Shown here piece after piece: positions 14,101 through 23,720 of a stretch of DNA of 64,000 nucleotides; the first letter of the stretch is position 1, and each line of letters opens with the position of its first letter. Source of the stretch: Cydia pomonella. Lineage: Eukaryota > Arthropoda > Insecta > Lepidoptera > Tortricidae. The notes under the pieces were generated by a model. That model ran no database searches. It was not told the DNA's origin and was given only the letters and a program-made list of their open reading frames with translations. Position numbers and translations under genes: made by a program. The stretch lies in NCBI RefSeq assembly GCF_033807575.1, contig NC_084711.1:11346001-11410000 (forward strand), written 5' to 3'.

Positions 14101-16745
14101 TAGAGTATCATCTGTAACATATACAGGGCGCTCGCGAACACGCGGATCGACTTGCAGAACCGCACTTCCTGGAAATAATATAATAGGTACAGTCACGTCT
14201 GAAAATATCAATACGAAAAATGTGCCAAAAATATGTATACACTACCTTAATATATGGGCAATGAAGTCGTGTATACATATTTTTGCCACTTTTATCGTAT
14301 CGATATTTTCAGACGTGACTGTACATCTATTTTTATAAAATGTCTAGGAAATAACTAAGTATATGCTTAATCGGAATCGAAGACACACTTTTTCTGACGA
14401 CGACGACGACGACGTTTTTATTCCACCGATTTTTGGCTCATAATCCTAGTATTAAACACGCATGCGTGCTTTTTTTTTAGCCAAATGGCAAAAAACGGAA
14501 CCCTTATAGATTCGTCATGTCCGTCTGTCTGTCCGATTATGTCACAGCCACTTTTTTCCGAAACTATAAGAGAGACTGTTCAAACTTGGTAAGTAGATGT
14601 ATTCTATGAACCGCATTAAGATTTTTACACAAAAATAGAAAAAAAAAACAATAAATATCCCCATACTCTCAAAAAATCTTTTTTCATAAAACCCATACGT
14701 GTGGGGTATTTATGGATAGGTCTTCAAAAATGATATGGAGGTTTCTAATATCGTTTTTTTCTAAACTGAATAGTTTGCGCGAGAGACACTTCCAAAGTGG
14801 TAAAATGTGTCCCCCCGCCCGTAAATTCTAAAATGAAAAAGAATGAAAAATCTAAAAAAAAATATATGATATACATTGCCATGCAAACTTCCACCGAAAA
14901 TTGGTTTGAACCAGATCTAGTAAGTAGTTTTTTTTAATACGACATAAAATTAAAAAAAAATTTTTTTCATCAAACCCATACGTGTGAGAAAATGTGTCCC
15001 CCCCCCCCCCCCTGTAACTTCTAAAATAACAGAATGAAAAATCTAAAAAAATATATGATATACATCAGTGGCGGCGCGTCACAAACATTCGTAGGGAACC
15101 CGGAGCTAATTTTGCTTTCCTTTTCTCCATGAACCGATCGTGAAAGTACTCAACGGGCTGAAGTTTAGACAAGCCGGTGGGAATCGAGTTCTTTGAACGA
15201 TCCGCCACTGATATACATTACCATGCAAACTTCCACCGAAAATTGGTTTGAACGAGATCTAGTAAGTAGTTTTTTTAATACGTCATAAATGGTACGGAAC
15301 CCTTCATGGGCGAGTCCGACTCGCACTTGGCCGCTTTTTATTATATTATCCAACTGAGTTAAGAAGGTAACTGATTGCTAATAATATGCATGGAAACGGA
15401 GCCTTCTTAATTTGGTCGATTTTTTTAACCAACTATTAGGTTTCAAATGTTAGTTCAAAGAGGTTTGATCACACCAATCATAATTTATTGATTAAATTAT
15501 CTCGTAAATTAAATTAATGAATAAACATAACATTTTATGGATTTGATCTCCATCCGTCGAATAGAAATATGAAAATATTAACTTTTTTACATTTTTTTAA
15601 TTGGCTGTTTGTCGATTTCGTTCGCGCTTTTGCCTTGCTCGCGCGTTGGAATCGTGCGTAAAAAAAAATAACGCGCCAGCCAAGCCATTTTCCGTATTTG
15701 TCATAAAATTGGAATAGTTTTGCATGTTTTTATTTAGTTTATATATTGACGAAAATGTCATTTTCAAGCATTGAAAATGAAGAACACATAAAATTGACGC
15801 TGCCAGTGATACTAATAGAGGCAAGAGCCGAAAACGATAACCTTTTACCATAAAAATCGGGTGAAAAATAATAGGCGGTATATCAAACTTTTATTCAATG
15901 GAAAATCAGCAAAAACGTCCAGTCTTTCTTGGAAAACGTGTTGGTAGCTTCCTTCAATGAACTGGCGAGTGTGCCTACAAGCCCAGCACGCTTTGGTGGT
16001 TACCTACCTACTTCAATTAATTCCGTAATCATGTGGTAGTACTTTTTGGTATACTGGCATTTAGGTGGTCATACCTAGTCCATAACGTGTATTTAAAAAG
16101 TATGAAATTAGTAAAAAATATATATATCAAGCTTGTAAGATTTCAATACTATTAAATAAAACATTGAAGTATTTACCAAGTACTCGTAACAAGAAGTCAA
16201 ACGCAGTCTCATAAACACTGGGAGGTAAAGTTGGCTTGTGATGGGCGCCACTAGTATGAAGCAAACGCAAATCATCCAAAATTGAGCACCTCCGATATAC
16301 ATCTCTGCTGGGTTTCCTAATAACTCTATAGCGGTTATGAAACTGAAATAAATGAATGTTTGGTTTACTAGTTGATTATTAAAAGGCAGATAAAATGTAA
16401 ATTACCATAAAGATTAAGCTTTCATTTGACTTACCTTGCAGCAAGACTTAAGGCCATAGGAAATGTGCCCATAGAGGAACCTCCGAGTAGGAAGTCGTCG
16501 CTGGTTGTCTGTTTTTCTCCAAAATATCCGTAAAAGACACCAATCGCGCAGGACACGACCAGCATGGTGGCAAGGACGCTGTAGTCCTCCCAATGGAACA
16601 GCTGGCTAATCACGGTCTCATTTTGAACACTTGTTCTATTTGCATTGAATGTGTTCGGCGTCGCTGACGTAAAAGTACCATAATAGCATATTATTAACAA
16701 TGTAGAGATCTGAAAACAAATATTTCGCCCCATAAGGAAATACAT
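2169..16745 (-). CDS. SLC5-family sodium-coupled transporter (SLC5A8/monocarboxylate-type), partial, 4 exons seen
   Basis: A plasma-membrane Na+-coupled solute transporter of the SLC5 family is inferred. Exons in coding order are 16745-16435, 16342-16177, 14168-14057 and 2323-2169. Exon 1 encodes an N-terminal hydrophobic stretch, then HWEDYSVLATMLVVSCAIG (TM1) and DDFLLGGSSMG. The join to exon 2 makes MALSLAASFITAIELLG, the family's conserved TM2 start. Exon 2 continues through a transmembrane segment to YEYL. Exon 3 holds EVRFCKSIRVFAS and a TM ending VYAPALAL. Exon 4 starts GGMKAVIMTDTFQ, a hallmark SLC5 loop, and ends RESNRLHFF. Splice sites are canonical and phases agree for exons 1-3. 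An exon of about 35 codons expected between exons 3 and 4 was not found, and the C-terminal half lies left of the window. The start is uncertain: a good acceptor (TTTTCAG) lies just inside the ORF at about 16712, so the ATG at 16745 may be intronic. The substrate cannot be read from this part. Confidence 0.85.
2328..4462. other. Intron of the SLC5 gene; no clear feature
   Basis: AT-rich intronic DNA. At 3055-3273 (minus) there is a 72-residue frame of fairly complex composition (DAFPGTCLDAQSALEDGE) that I could not assign to SLC5 or to any known transposon protein. Nothing else stands out. Confidence 0.4.
4471..6101. mobile_element. Non-autonomous hAT-like DNA transposon with CCGGATCCGG-rich ends
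   Basis: The element starts TAGGGATTGCAAACCGG and ends CCGGATTGCAATCCCTA, an inverted terminal repeat. It is flanked by a perfect 8-bp target-site duplication, AATCGAGG (4463-4470 and 6102-6109). About 100 bp inside each end is packed with overlapping GGATCCGG and CCGGCCGGATCC motifs. Such subterminal repeats are typical transposase-binding arrays. The roughly 1.4 kb interior is AT-rich and shows no recognisable transposase. The 8-bp TSD and terminal sequence point to the hAT superfamily; the family assignment is inference. Confidence 0.8.
4906..4965. repeat. Perfect 26-bp inverted repeat (hairpin) inside the hAT-like element
   Basis: Arm 4906-4931 begins GGAAAGAGAAGAGTCG and is exactly complementary to 4940-4965. 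The 8-nt loop contains GGGCCC. It could be a tiny nested foldback insertion or a structural element of the host transposon. Confidence 0.8.
6110..7727. other. SLC5 intron, no recognised feature
   Basis: AT-rich sequence with scattered short runs and no exon-like frame or delimited repeat. A GC-richer patch at about 7100-7210 was checked in all frames and gave no recognisable protein. Confidence 0.4.
7731..7855. repeat. Dispersed repeat, copy 1 (second copy at 22928)
   Basis: The segment from TCACACTTGCTCGAAAAAG through GACAAAGGCCTA to GGGAGTTATGGATTGTGAAA recurs at 22928-23035 with few changes. Both copies end in the phrase GGGAGTTATAGCTT. Unclassified. Confidence 0.6.
8990..9345. repeat. 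Dispersed repeat, copy 1 (second copy at 18580)
   Basis: It shares a long series of blocks with 18580-18985: GCTTGATTATATCACTATTG, ACGAGTCATCTAAA, AAGTATCTCAGTAG, CGGCACGTGATTGGT, GAATATTATAGTTGA and GGTTTGGTATACGAAAT. The copies have diverged by small insertions and deletions. No coding capacity. An old, unclassified interspersed repeat. Confidence 0.6.
9350..9795. repeat. CGATACAAGTGCGA-type repeat, two tandem-like copies
   Basis: Two successive copies share AGGAAATT(A/C), CTATTCGCAC, GTACAACGTTTTACAGTA and AAGTAGCACCATATGTACTG. More copies lie at 24415-24585 and, reversed, at 54455-54690. The middle of the better copies carries an inverted stretch around CCGAAGGGAGTGTTTTAA. A common-looking lepidopteran interspersed repeat of unknown class. 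Confidence 0.6.
9801..10846 (+). repeat. Family P interspersed repeat, long copy with internal tandem expansion
   Basis: It starts GCGGCCAAGTGCGAGTCGG and ends GGCTACGGAACCCTAAAAA. Inside, a block of about 300 bp (CTAGATCTCGTT, GTATATCATATATTT, a poly-G run, GGAAGTGTCTCTCGCGC, CCCCACACGTATGGG) is repeated about three times in tandem. The terminal TCCGTTTTTTGCCATTTGG, next to GGAACCC, can pair with its own inverted copy. No protein is encoded; the in-frame translations are by-products. The class is unknown. Confidence 0.7.
10850..11500. other. SLC5 intron, no feature seen
   Basis: AT-rich and low in complexity. No gene, RNA or delimited repeat was recognised. Confidence 0.4.
11505..11590. repeat. 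Truncated copy of the AAGTTGGCAGCGATTTTGAT MITE
   Basis: AAGTTGGCAGCGATTTTGAT followed by an AGCCCAGCCTGTGCAAGTGT-like stretch matches the left half of the palindromic element at 19808-19959. The right arm is missing here. Confidence 0.55.
12074..13354. mobile_element. TIR element with repeated GGGGTTACTTTGA motifs
   Basis: The ends are inverted: ACCATGGATTGGGGATGCTT on the left and AAAGTAACCCCAATCCACGG on the right, each bordered by TA. The motif GGGGTTACTTTGA or its complement recurs inside (about 12281 and 12405). No transposase frame is seen. It holds a later hAT MITE at 12947-13091. Superfamily unknown. Confidence 0.6.
12947..13091 (+). mobile_element. 145-bp hAT MITE, copy 1
   Basis: It starts CAGTGGCGGATCGTTC and ends CGCGCCGCCACTG, with outer inverted repeat CAGTGGCGG. 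A perfect 8-bp duplication ATATAGAC lies at 12939-12946 and 13092-13099. A second copy of identical length lies at 15066-15210 in the opposite orientation. The CAGTGGCGG end and 8-bp TSD fit hAT transposons. Confidence 0.88.
13735..13904. mobile_element. Palindromic MITE (TAGAGTCC ends)
   Basis: The left end TAGAGTCCAACTAAGC and right end ATAGACGGACTCTA are imperfect inverted repeats. Further inside, AACTCTGCA pairs with TGCAGAGTT, and CATAATTAGTG with the facing arm. About 170 bp, non-coding. Confidence 0.7.
14190..14321. mobile_element. Palindromic MITE (CAGTCACGTCTGAAAATATC ends), TA-flanked
   Basis: CAGTCACGTCTGAAAATATC at the left is mirrored by GATATTTTCAGACGTGACTG at the right. TA flanks both (14188-14189 and 14322-14323). 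The centre also pairs (TGTATACAC with GTGTATACA). It sits just upstream, on the coding strand, of SLC5 exon 3. Confidence 0.85.
14479..15334 (-). repeat. Family P repeat, reverse orientation, carrying a nested hAT MITE
   Basis: It reads AGCCAAATGGCAAAAAACGG at the left and CGAGTCCGACTCGCACTTGG then CCGC at the right, the reverse of the copy at 9801. The outermost GGGTTCCG end is missing on the left. A 145-bp hAT MITE is inserted at 15066. Confidence 0.7.
15066..15210 (-). mobile_element. 145-bp hAT MITE, copy 2
   Basis: Reverse-orientation copy of the 12947 element: ends CAGTGGCGGCGCGTC and GAACGATCCGCCACTG. It is flanked by a perfect 8-bp duplication ATATACAT (15058-15065 and 15211-15218). 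The host is a family P repeat, so the insertion is younger than that copy. Confidence 0.88.
15340..16175. other. SLC5 intron between exons 2 and 3, no clear feature
   Basis: Mostly AT-rich. A short GC-richer patch near 15600-15680 has an open frame on the minus strand (84 codons) of biased composition that I do not consider a gene. Confidence 0.4.
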
Positions 16746-17743
16746 AACTATAGTGTCGAAATACCTATATAATTTAGGACTCTTAATAGTTGCGAAATAT
16801 TTATTTTAGGAGCGTCTTCAAATTAGCCTCCATACCTGGCATCTATTAACTAAAGCGCATTCGTATCAATCACGTCGTAAAACGTGAAGCGTAATTGCAT
16901 AATCGGCGAGTGGGCGATACAGCCGTTCAATGAAATAATTTTCGCCGGATCGACACATAAACACCGCCACAATTTTTCAATTGCGGAAAGTAAAAACCTA
17001 CCTATACTAAACTACTTAATACACATAATAAGTACCTAAATGAAAATTACTACAGAGTTTTTAATTAGGTACGCTGGATGAATGAATTAACCAACAAGTG
17101 AGTCGCACGCAGTAATTTTCTTAGTCATACGAAACGATAACAATAACGTAGAGCGTAGCGAAATAATCCGGTTGAGATCTGGCCGAAGCTCCCACGAACC
17201 GGATGGTTCCGGAAAGCTTAACTACGTTGTGTGTTGTGTCCTACACTCACGCATGGACATTCCTCAAGGGTGATGGTAACGTAGTGTGCTTAAACATTCC
17301 AAACAATTAGGATTATTTTCTTTCGTCACCCAAGCTCGAACATTTTCTAGGTATATTATTATTCACTTTGACAGTTGGAGTTGGTCAACGAGTAACGTTA
17401 ATTTTAAGAACTACAACTTTTCAGCTATATAGATATCTACTTTATAATATCGTCGGGTGCCCTCTTTATCGCATAAAGTTGATTGTCATATATTATTCAC
17501 ATGGCATAACGCTTCTTTGCATAAAAGTCATTATAATCATATTTTGATTCGCCAAAAATCAATTTTCCTAAGAGATTATTCGTATTTATTCTATAGACTT
17601 ATGTAAAGTTCACTAAAGTTAGATTTTCCTGAGATCAAAGTTCATAATATTCAACACGTAGAACAGGTGTTTCTACTAATTTTAATAATTCTAATATTTA
17701 AATTACACAATTGAAATGAGATTTTAGGCTAGAGGGCGAGTAA
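16746..17743. other. Upstream flank of the SLC5 gene
   Basis: No exon was recognised. A GC-richer block at about 17140-17290 could be a non-coding first exon or promoter of the minus-strand SLC5 gene. No TATA box or initiator decides this. Confidence 0.3.
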
Positions 17744-17982
17744 GTTAGAACTGTAACCCACACAGAAATGAAGTGCTACCAAAAAAAGCGGGCTAGGTTA
17801 GGTTAGAACTGCGACCGTTACAGAACCAAACTGCTACCAGAAAATGTGGGTTAGGTTAGGTTAGAACTGCGACCCTCACAGAAATAAACTGCTACCAGAA
17901 AAGTGTCTTAGGTTAGGTTAGAACTGCGACCCTCACAGAACCGATTAGTTACTACCAGAAAAGTAGGTTAAGGTTAGAACTT
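17744..17982. repeat. Tandem repeat, about 57-bp unit x 4
   Basis: Units begin GGTTAGGTTAGAACTGCGAC and continue CTCACAGAA...CTGCTACCAGAAAA. The GTTAGAAC anchors fall at 17744, 17802, 17860, 17917 and 17973, a spacing of 56-58 bp. Each junction carries one to two TTAGG words, but no long telomere-type run. Confidence 0.85.
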
Positions 17983-18579
17983 TTATCATTATTTATGGAA
18001 TAGGGAGTAATTGTAATAATAATAAATTTGATTGCTAATCATAAAAAAAAGGAAAAAATAACGTACAGTGCTCTAGAGCCGAAACGTATAATTTTTTGCA
18101 CACTTTAAAACAACAACGACCCACTTTCATGAGAAATGAAAAAACATTAAGTTATACCATTTTGGGAAAACGGATACCTGCGTCTAACGTTGGAATCGTT
18201 GGATGCAAAATTTGCCATAACACAAGATAATGGACTTTTGGCAAGAAGTTTAACAAAGCGCAAACCGCAATAATATGATGACAGACATAGACATTTTTAT
18301 TATTGTAACTTTTGTAAAAAGGCCATTTGAACACTTTGAATAGGAATGAAAGTCCCTCCCTAATGGATAATTTTTGAGATAAAATAATATTGAGGTTCAG
18401 CGGTTTAAGCGTGAAGAGGAATTAAAAAAAGTTATTTTTTCTTTTTTATGTTTTTACTTAGGAATAGTTTCAATATAATATCATAAATGAATTCGGCATC
18501 CCCGATTTATTCGAAAACGATACAGACTTGGCCTACTAACTTAAATGATATGTGTAGATATCAAGATAAAGTTGTAGTG

Positions 18580-18985
18580 TTTAGGTCAGGAAGCTTGCTG
18601 AGTGACCTTATTGGGTACGAAATTTGGAGGCTTGATTATATCACTATTGCATACAATACTTTTTTTACGAGTCATCTAAAATAATACTCTTACCACTATA
18701 AAACCGAATTATTTAAAGACAATTAGGTAAGTATCTCAGTAGTACAAAAGACATGAACGCGTGCATATATATGAATATTATTCATGAAATAGTCGCGCGT
18801 TGGTATTTTTTTCACTAGGCCGCGCCGCCACGTGATTGGTTAATTTATATATAGTTAAGTATAGCGTTTGCTTATGTTTGGTCTGATTCTGATTCTGAAT
18901 ATTATAGTTGACATATGCATGAAAAGTACGCAATCACGGTTTGGTATACGAAATTATAAATCAACCGTTACAGTCTACGAGAACA
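18580..18985. repeat. Dispersed repeat, copy 2 (see 8990)
   Basis: It shares GCTTGATTATATCACTATTG, GAGTCATCTAAA, GCCACGTGATTGGTTAAT and GGTTTGGTATACGAAAT in the same order as the copy at 8990-9345. Confidence 0.6.
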
Positions 18986-18989
18986 AAAA

Positions 18990-19805
18990 TAATATTGCGT
19001 CACTGATAACCAGCGGCCGTAATTCTCGTGGCGTTTTTTAACTGTCCTGGACTTCTCATTTATCGACTAACTTTAAAAACTGAATTTAAAAAAGTGGAAG
19101 TTATCAATTCAATCCACCCGTCATTAAAAAAAAAATTTTTTTTTGTTTTTGTTATGAACTTATTTGTAACAACTGCTGATAGATTATCATAATCACAACT
19201 CAAAGGGGCGTGTGCCCACGGCCTGCGTCGCACGACTGGGTAAGGTAGGCAGCAGTCAAAGGTTAATCGTGATTTAACTAAACGAAGGCATGTTTGAAAA
19301 ATCGTCTAATTACCATTGGACGGTCTGCGAATAGGAATGATTCCTTCACCTTCACTTACTTAATTGCCGTTTTGAAATAGCCGATGTGCAACATTTAAAA
19401 ACTTTTTTTGGGTCAATTCGAAAATAAGTATTAATGTTTTTTTATTGTCTGGTTCATATCTACATATTTACAGTATTTCTGTTAAATATTGCTATTTATT
19501 GACAATAACGATATACATAATGGATATATACAGATGATTACTATAACTAGCTTATATCTAAAATAGGCCCTTGAGGCATTGTACCAAGGATGCTGGCGGC
19601 ATTTCCTCGTTGTATCGCAATACTATCGTTGTATTTCTGTTTACTTAATTTTTATGTTTAATGCCGCTTATGTTAAATTGGCGGGCTATGTAATTTATTT
19701 ACTATGCCACGTGGAGTTCGTTTCAGATTTCCCATTATAGGTAAAATTTAACTTTTTATTGTTAAGCCTTTTAAGTATCATGCGTGCGAGAATCACTATT
19801 AACTA
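18990..19805. other. Intergenic, no feature seen
   Basis: AT-rich, with one GC-richer patch at 19205-19260 containing GTGCCCACGGCCTGCGTCG. No gene was recognised. Confidence 0.35.
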
Positions 19806-19807
19806 AA

Positions 19808-19959
19808 GTCAGACCAAGATAAGTTGGCAGCGATTTTGATACCCCAGACGGTGCATGTGTTATTTTAAGCGTCAAACATCTATACAATTATGACGTGTAA
19901 GTACTTAACACTTGCACAGGCTGGCTACCAAAATTGCTGCCAACTTAGCTTGGTCTGAC
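19808..19959. mobile_element. Palindromic MITE (GTCAGACCAAG ends)
   Basis: The left arm GTCAGACCAAGATAAGTTGG and right arm CCAACTTAGCTTGGTCTGAC are near-perfect inverted repeats. The pairing extends inward (GCAGCGATTTTG with AAAATTGCTGC). About 152 bp, non-coding. A truncated relative lies at 11505. Confidence 0.8.
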
Positions 19960-20219
19960 TCTATGCCTTAAAAATGTATCTTATAATAGGTATGTTCAGG
20001 AATTCTTCATTGACTACCTACTATTCTTTGTTTTTTTTTCATATAATGTTAATTTGTAAGATTTTACACGTACTTGTATTTCTGTTTCAAATAAATAAAA
20101 TTTTGTACACTTACCACAATTTTGTATGGAAGAATTGGATTATTGAAATATGTTACTTGTTGTTTTTCCATTTCCACGGCGCTATAGTCTCAAGAGCTGA
20201 GACATTAATCACAATGAGA

Positions 20220-20470
20220 CGGTAACAAAGCGGGACCGACCGTTTTGTTTACATGTGTTGATGATGGTGATCTCGTGATTGATGTGCCACTGTCGGATCC
20301 CAGACGCACTGTGAGCCAGGACTAGCCGTGATAGTTGCCGACCATGCACACCAATCAATGGTAATTAACTCGCCATGAAGATGGTCCAGTTCGTTAACCG
20401 AAGTGTATCACCACACATCAACACGTTGCTTTTCTTCCAGTTTCTTTTTGGAGTGTTCTTCAGGTATAAA
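20220..20470. other. GC-richer unassigned block
   Basis: The composition differs from its AT-rich surroundings. A plus-strand frame starts ATGAAGATGGTCCAGTTC at about 20375 but gives no recognisable domain. It may be a non-coding exon or an old repeat; evidence is weak. Confidence 0.25.
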
Positions 20471-20479
20471 TTATGTTTA

Positions 20480-21560
20480 GCCAATTTTACAGCGATGTAG
20501 GTATGCCGTTTTGAGTTTATTAAACACCGATAAGAACCGAAGCGGTAAAACGAATACGGCTACGCAATGTGATCGTTTATTTAAGTCTTAATAAAGTCGT
20601 CCCGAATACATTAGAAATGCCTTCCTTCAAAATCAATTTTTGGTGGAAATAGTAGTCATAAAATTAATAGTAAGTACTTAATAGTTTTTTGTGTTTATGT
20701 TTGCTGCATTCTTGTTTATATGGTGCATTTTACGCGAATCATGCTTTTTTTTTATTAACCCATTCCATCTTTCAGTAGTTAGCTATTGATTCTGACGAAT
20801 AATGTTGCACTAAAAGTTCACTTTATCACTGGTTGTATCAATGAAGTACTTAAGTAATTTATATTCTTCATAGGCATCTATTTCTAACGTGTCGCCGTGT
20901 AACATGCTCAGCAAAACGTGTTATCAATCGATCACAAACAATACTAACCATAAGTAATATGTTATAGAACTATAGGTAAAGGTAGGTATGTATTTTTATA
21001 TGTAGCATATCAACGTATTCGTTACACTTACGCAACTGTTAGGTACTTCTACAAGATATTGAAATAAATTCTTTTCACGTCAGCAGCACGAACAATCGTA
21101 ATTTGTTGCTTAAAAATAGTGAGCAAAATCGCATTTTGCTCACTGAGTGAGACAAAATAACATTCAAGTGACCTTTATATTCGAATGTCATATCAACGTG
21201 CGGGGCCTAATACAAGTACGAAATATTTGAATTGGCTTTGTCCCTTTCACGTCATTAGCAAAAAGAAAGAGACAAAAAAGTGCATCCGTTATTCAACGGT
21301 ATATTGACGGTTTATAATAGACCCCCGAAATAAGTCAGACCGCATCGTTCCAAAACACCGTACAAGACTTCATTCGTAATAATAAATTTATGAAATAAAA
21401 TTTTAAAATTTAATAAAAACACCATAATATTTTACGTATTTTATTATACAATCAAAACAATGAACTTATAAAAAAGGAATTATTACGCAAAGTAAATAAT
21501 TCTACTTTTAACGATCTCTACTATAGTTGACAAATAGTTGTATCAGCAATTCGAACCGTC
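20480..21560. other. Intergenic, no feature seen
   Basis: AT-rich throughout; no exon, RNA or delimited repeat recognised. Confidence 0.35.
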
Positions 21561-21563
21561 TCT

Positions 21564-21595
21564 TACGAGGGGCGTTCAATAAAAAGTGAGAATGA
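21564..21595 (+). mobile_element. Mariner-like terminal repeat remnant
   Basis: TACGAGGGGCGTTCAATAAA resembles the inverted terminal repeat of mariner transposons, and compares with TACGAGGGTTGATGGAAAAA at 62578. No transposase follows, so only a fragment is present. Confidence 0.4.
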
Positions 21596-21902
21596 GTATG
21601 TTATTAAATTTTTATTAAAACTCTTATTAAATGTTATTTTATTTTTCGACATTGTCACCTTTTAGCATAATACGGAGGAGCATTAATTAGGCCTTAAAGT
21701 GTCCCGTAAATCTAAATTGACTTGGTCCGTAGATTTTTTTTTCAAAAACAATTATTTGATAACGGCGCGCAGTTCAATTTTCTCCATTTTCGCTAACGTA
21801 CTCAATACTCGTACACAACGAATTTATAGAAGATGGATTACATTTTTTCAGGTTGTGTAAAACCTTCCAAATATGTACTCACTGCTGTCGTGAAAAGTTT
21901 TG

Positions 21903-22080
21903 TGTACACACGAGATCAAAGTTATTTACATTTCGTGCGCTTTTGAGTCCCTTACTATGCTCAAGATTCTAAATTAGATTCACTAACTACGCTCGTGAAT
22001 TTATTATTGAATCTTTCGCTTGCACGGGACTCAAAATAAACACTCGAAGAAATATCAAACTTTGGTCTCTTGTTGTACAA
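21903..22080. mobile_element. Palindromic MITE (ACAAGAGA/ACGAGATCAAAG ends)
   Basis: ACACACGAGATCAAAGTT...TTTGAGTCCC on the left is mirrored, imperfectly, by GGGACTCAAAATAAACACT...AACTTTGGTCTCTTGT on the right. About 175 bp, non-coding. Confidence 0.6.
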
Positions 22081-22298
22081 ATAACTATTGTTACAAATAA
22101 ATAATGTATAATAAATAAGTAAATGCGAAAGTAACTCTGTCTGTCTGTCTGTTACCTAAACAATCAACTATACATATACAAGTGATATATGATACCTTTA
22201 CAGTGACGAGTTGCGATCTCTTTCTCCTCAGTCATTCCGTCAGTTTGACGGTAAGAGATTGAAATGAAACGAAAGAATTAGGCCAATTCGAGTTTTAG

Positions 22299-22425
22299 TT
22301 ATTCGATCTCTTTCCGATATGTTACTGATCTGTCAGTGTCATAATTGACGTTTTTGGTTGGATAAAGATCACCTTTTGTCATTGACAGATCAGTATCGTA
22401 TCGAAAATAGATCGAATAATTAAAT
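22299..22425. mobile_element. Palindromic MITE (TATTCGATCT ends)
   Basis: TTATTCGATCTCTTTCCGAT pairs imperfectly with the right end ATCGAAAATAGATCGAATAA, and GATCTGTCAGTG with the facing TGACAGATC. About 125 bp. Confidence 0.6.
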
Positions 22426-22611
22426 CTCGAAGGGGAAAAGATTCTCACACTGAAACAAATCCAAACAAATCTCTTCTTTCTCGCGTTGTCCCGGCATTTT
22501 GCCACGGCTCATGGGAGCCTGGGGTCCGCTTGACATCTAATCCCAAGATTTGGCGTAGGCACTAGTTTTGAATTGAAACAAATCCAAATGAACGTATTAA
22601 TTATCATTCAA

Positions 22612-22735
22612 AATTAATAAATATTATTACACAAATTGACTAAGTCCCACAGTAAGCTCAATAAGGCTTGTGTTGTGTGTACTTAGACAACGATATATAT
22701 AATGTATAGATACTTAAATACATAGAAATCATCAT
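22612..22735 (-). repeat. SINE fragment, 3' part, reverse orientation
   Basis: Reverse complement of the body of the SINE at 37131: shared words ACACAAATTGACTAAGTCC, AAGCTCAATAAGGCTTGTGT (as written on plus) and ACAACGATATATAT. The tRNA-like head is missing. Confidence 0.65.
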
Positions 22736-22927
22736 TTAAAAGTCAATTTTACCAGCTAAGGAAACAATTCAAAATTTGCATCTGATTACTTTGCCCCACA
22801 CGTGTTTCTCATTCGTTTTTGAACAATCAAGAGATTTCTAACTCGAAGTATCGGCGTCATTGTAATATATCTCGCCAAGTCGCCAGCAATGGTTATCTTT
22901 AGTCGCTGGTTAACAATTACTTTTTCA

Positions 22928-23035
22928 TCACACTTGCTCGAAAAGATCTTATTTCATGCAGGTGTACTGAAGAACAAAGGCCTATATTGTTGACGCGGGA
23001 GTTATGGATTGTGAAAAAAAGGGAGTTATAGCTTA
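22928..23035. repeat. Dispersed repeat, copy 2 (see 7731)
   Basis: It shares TCACACTTGCTCGAAAAG, TTATTTCATGCAGGTGT, AACAAAGGCCTAT and GGGAGTTATGGATTGTGAAA with 7731-7855. Confidence 0.6.
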
Positions 23036-23720
23036 CAATGTGCAAAAATTCTTTTGCGACTAAATTATCTTGTATGGGTATTTGGGTATAGGTGTACCTT
23101 ATCCTTTATTGTTCTATTTTCTAGTATGAAGTCCAACCAACTGTATAATTTTGAAAAAAAAATATATTGTACACCTTTATATAAGCAATAACATAACGAA
23201 GAACTGCTGGTGTCACTCTTCTATAAAGAAAGAAAATAAAATACTGAACATTTATCCAAGATTTTTTAAATAAAAATAAAATATTATTTAAAGAATATAT
23301 GAGTATCTATATAGAGATTACCGTACTAAAAGTGTAAGTAAATCGTATTTGCCAGTGTGGGAATTTTTTTATTATTTATAAAAAGTTAAAAAAAATCATT
23401 TGAAGGCAAATCACATTTTCCGAAAGTGCAATCTAATTTGAACCTTAAATCGGAATACTAAAGTTGAAATTCTATTGGCGCGTATGTGGTCGATAAGTAT
23501 GCCTAGAAAAGGGTTAATAAAAAAATACTGTAAACATTTCGTGGAAAGACCGGTTTTCCATGAAAACACGGCTACGCTCCTTATTCGCAGAGTTCTAAAA
23601 AGCATTTTATATAAGTATACCTAATTATGGATAGAATAGAAGGTACGTTACGAATTATTTGATACATTTTTAGTCAAGTAGATTTTGCTCACGAGGGCGC
23701 TGCTACCCTTTGTCGGTTTT

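Noticed and set aside
15597..15851. 84-codon minus-strand frame in the SLC5 intron
   Set aside because: No recognisable domain, low-complexity stretches and no splice context.
17744..17982. Telomeric TTAGG array
   Set aside because: Only one or two TTAGG words per 57-bp unit, without a continuous run.
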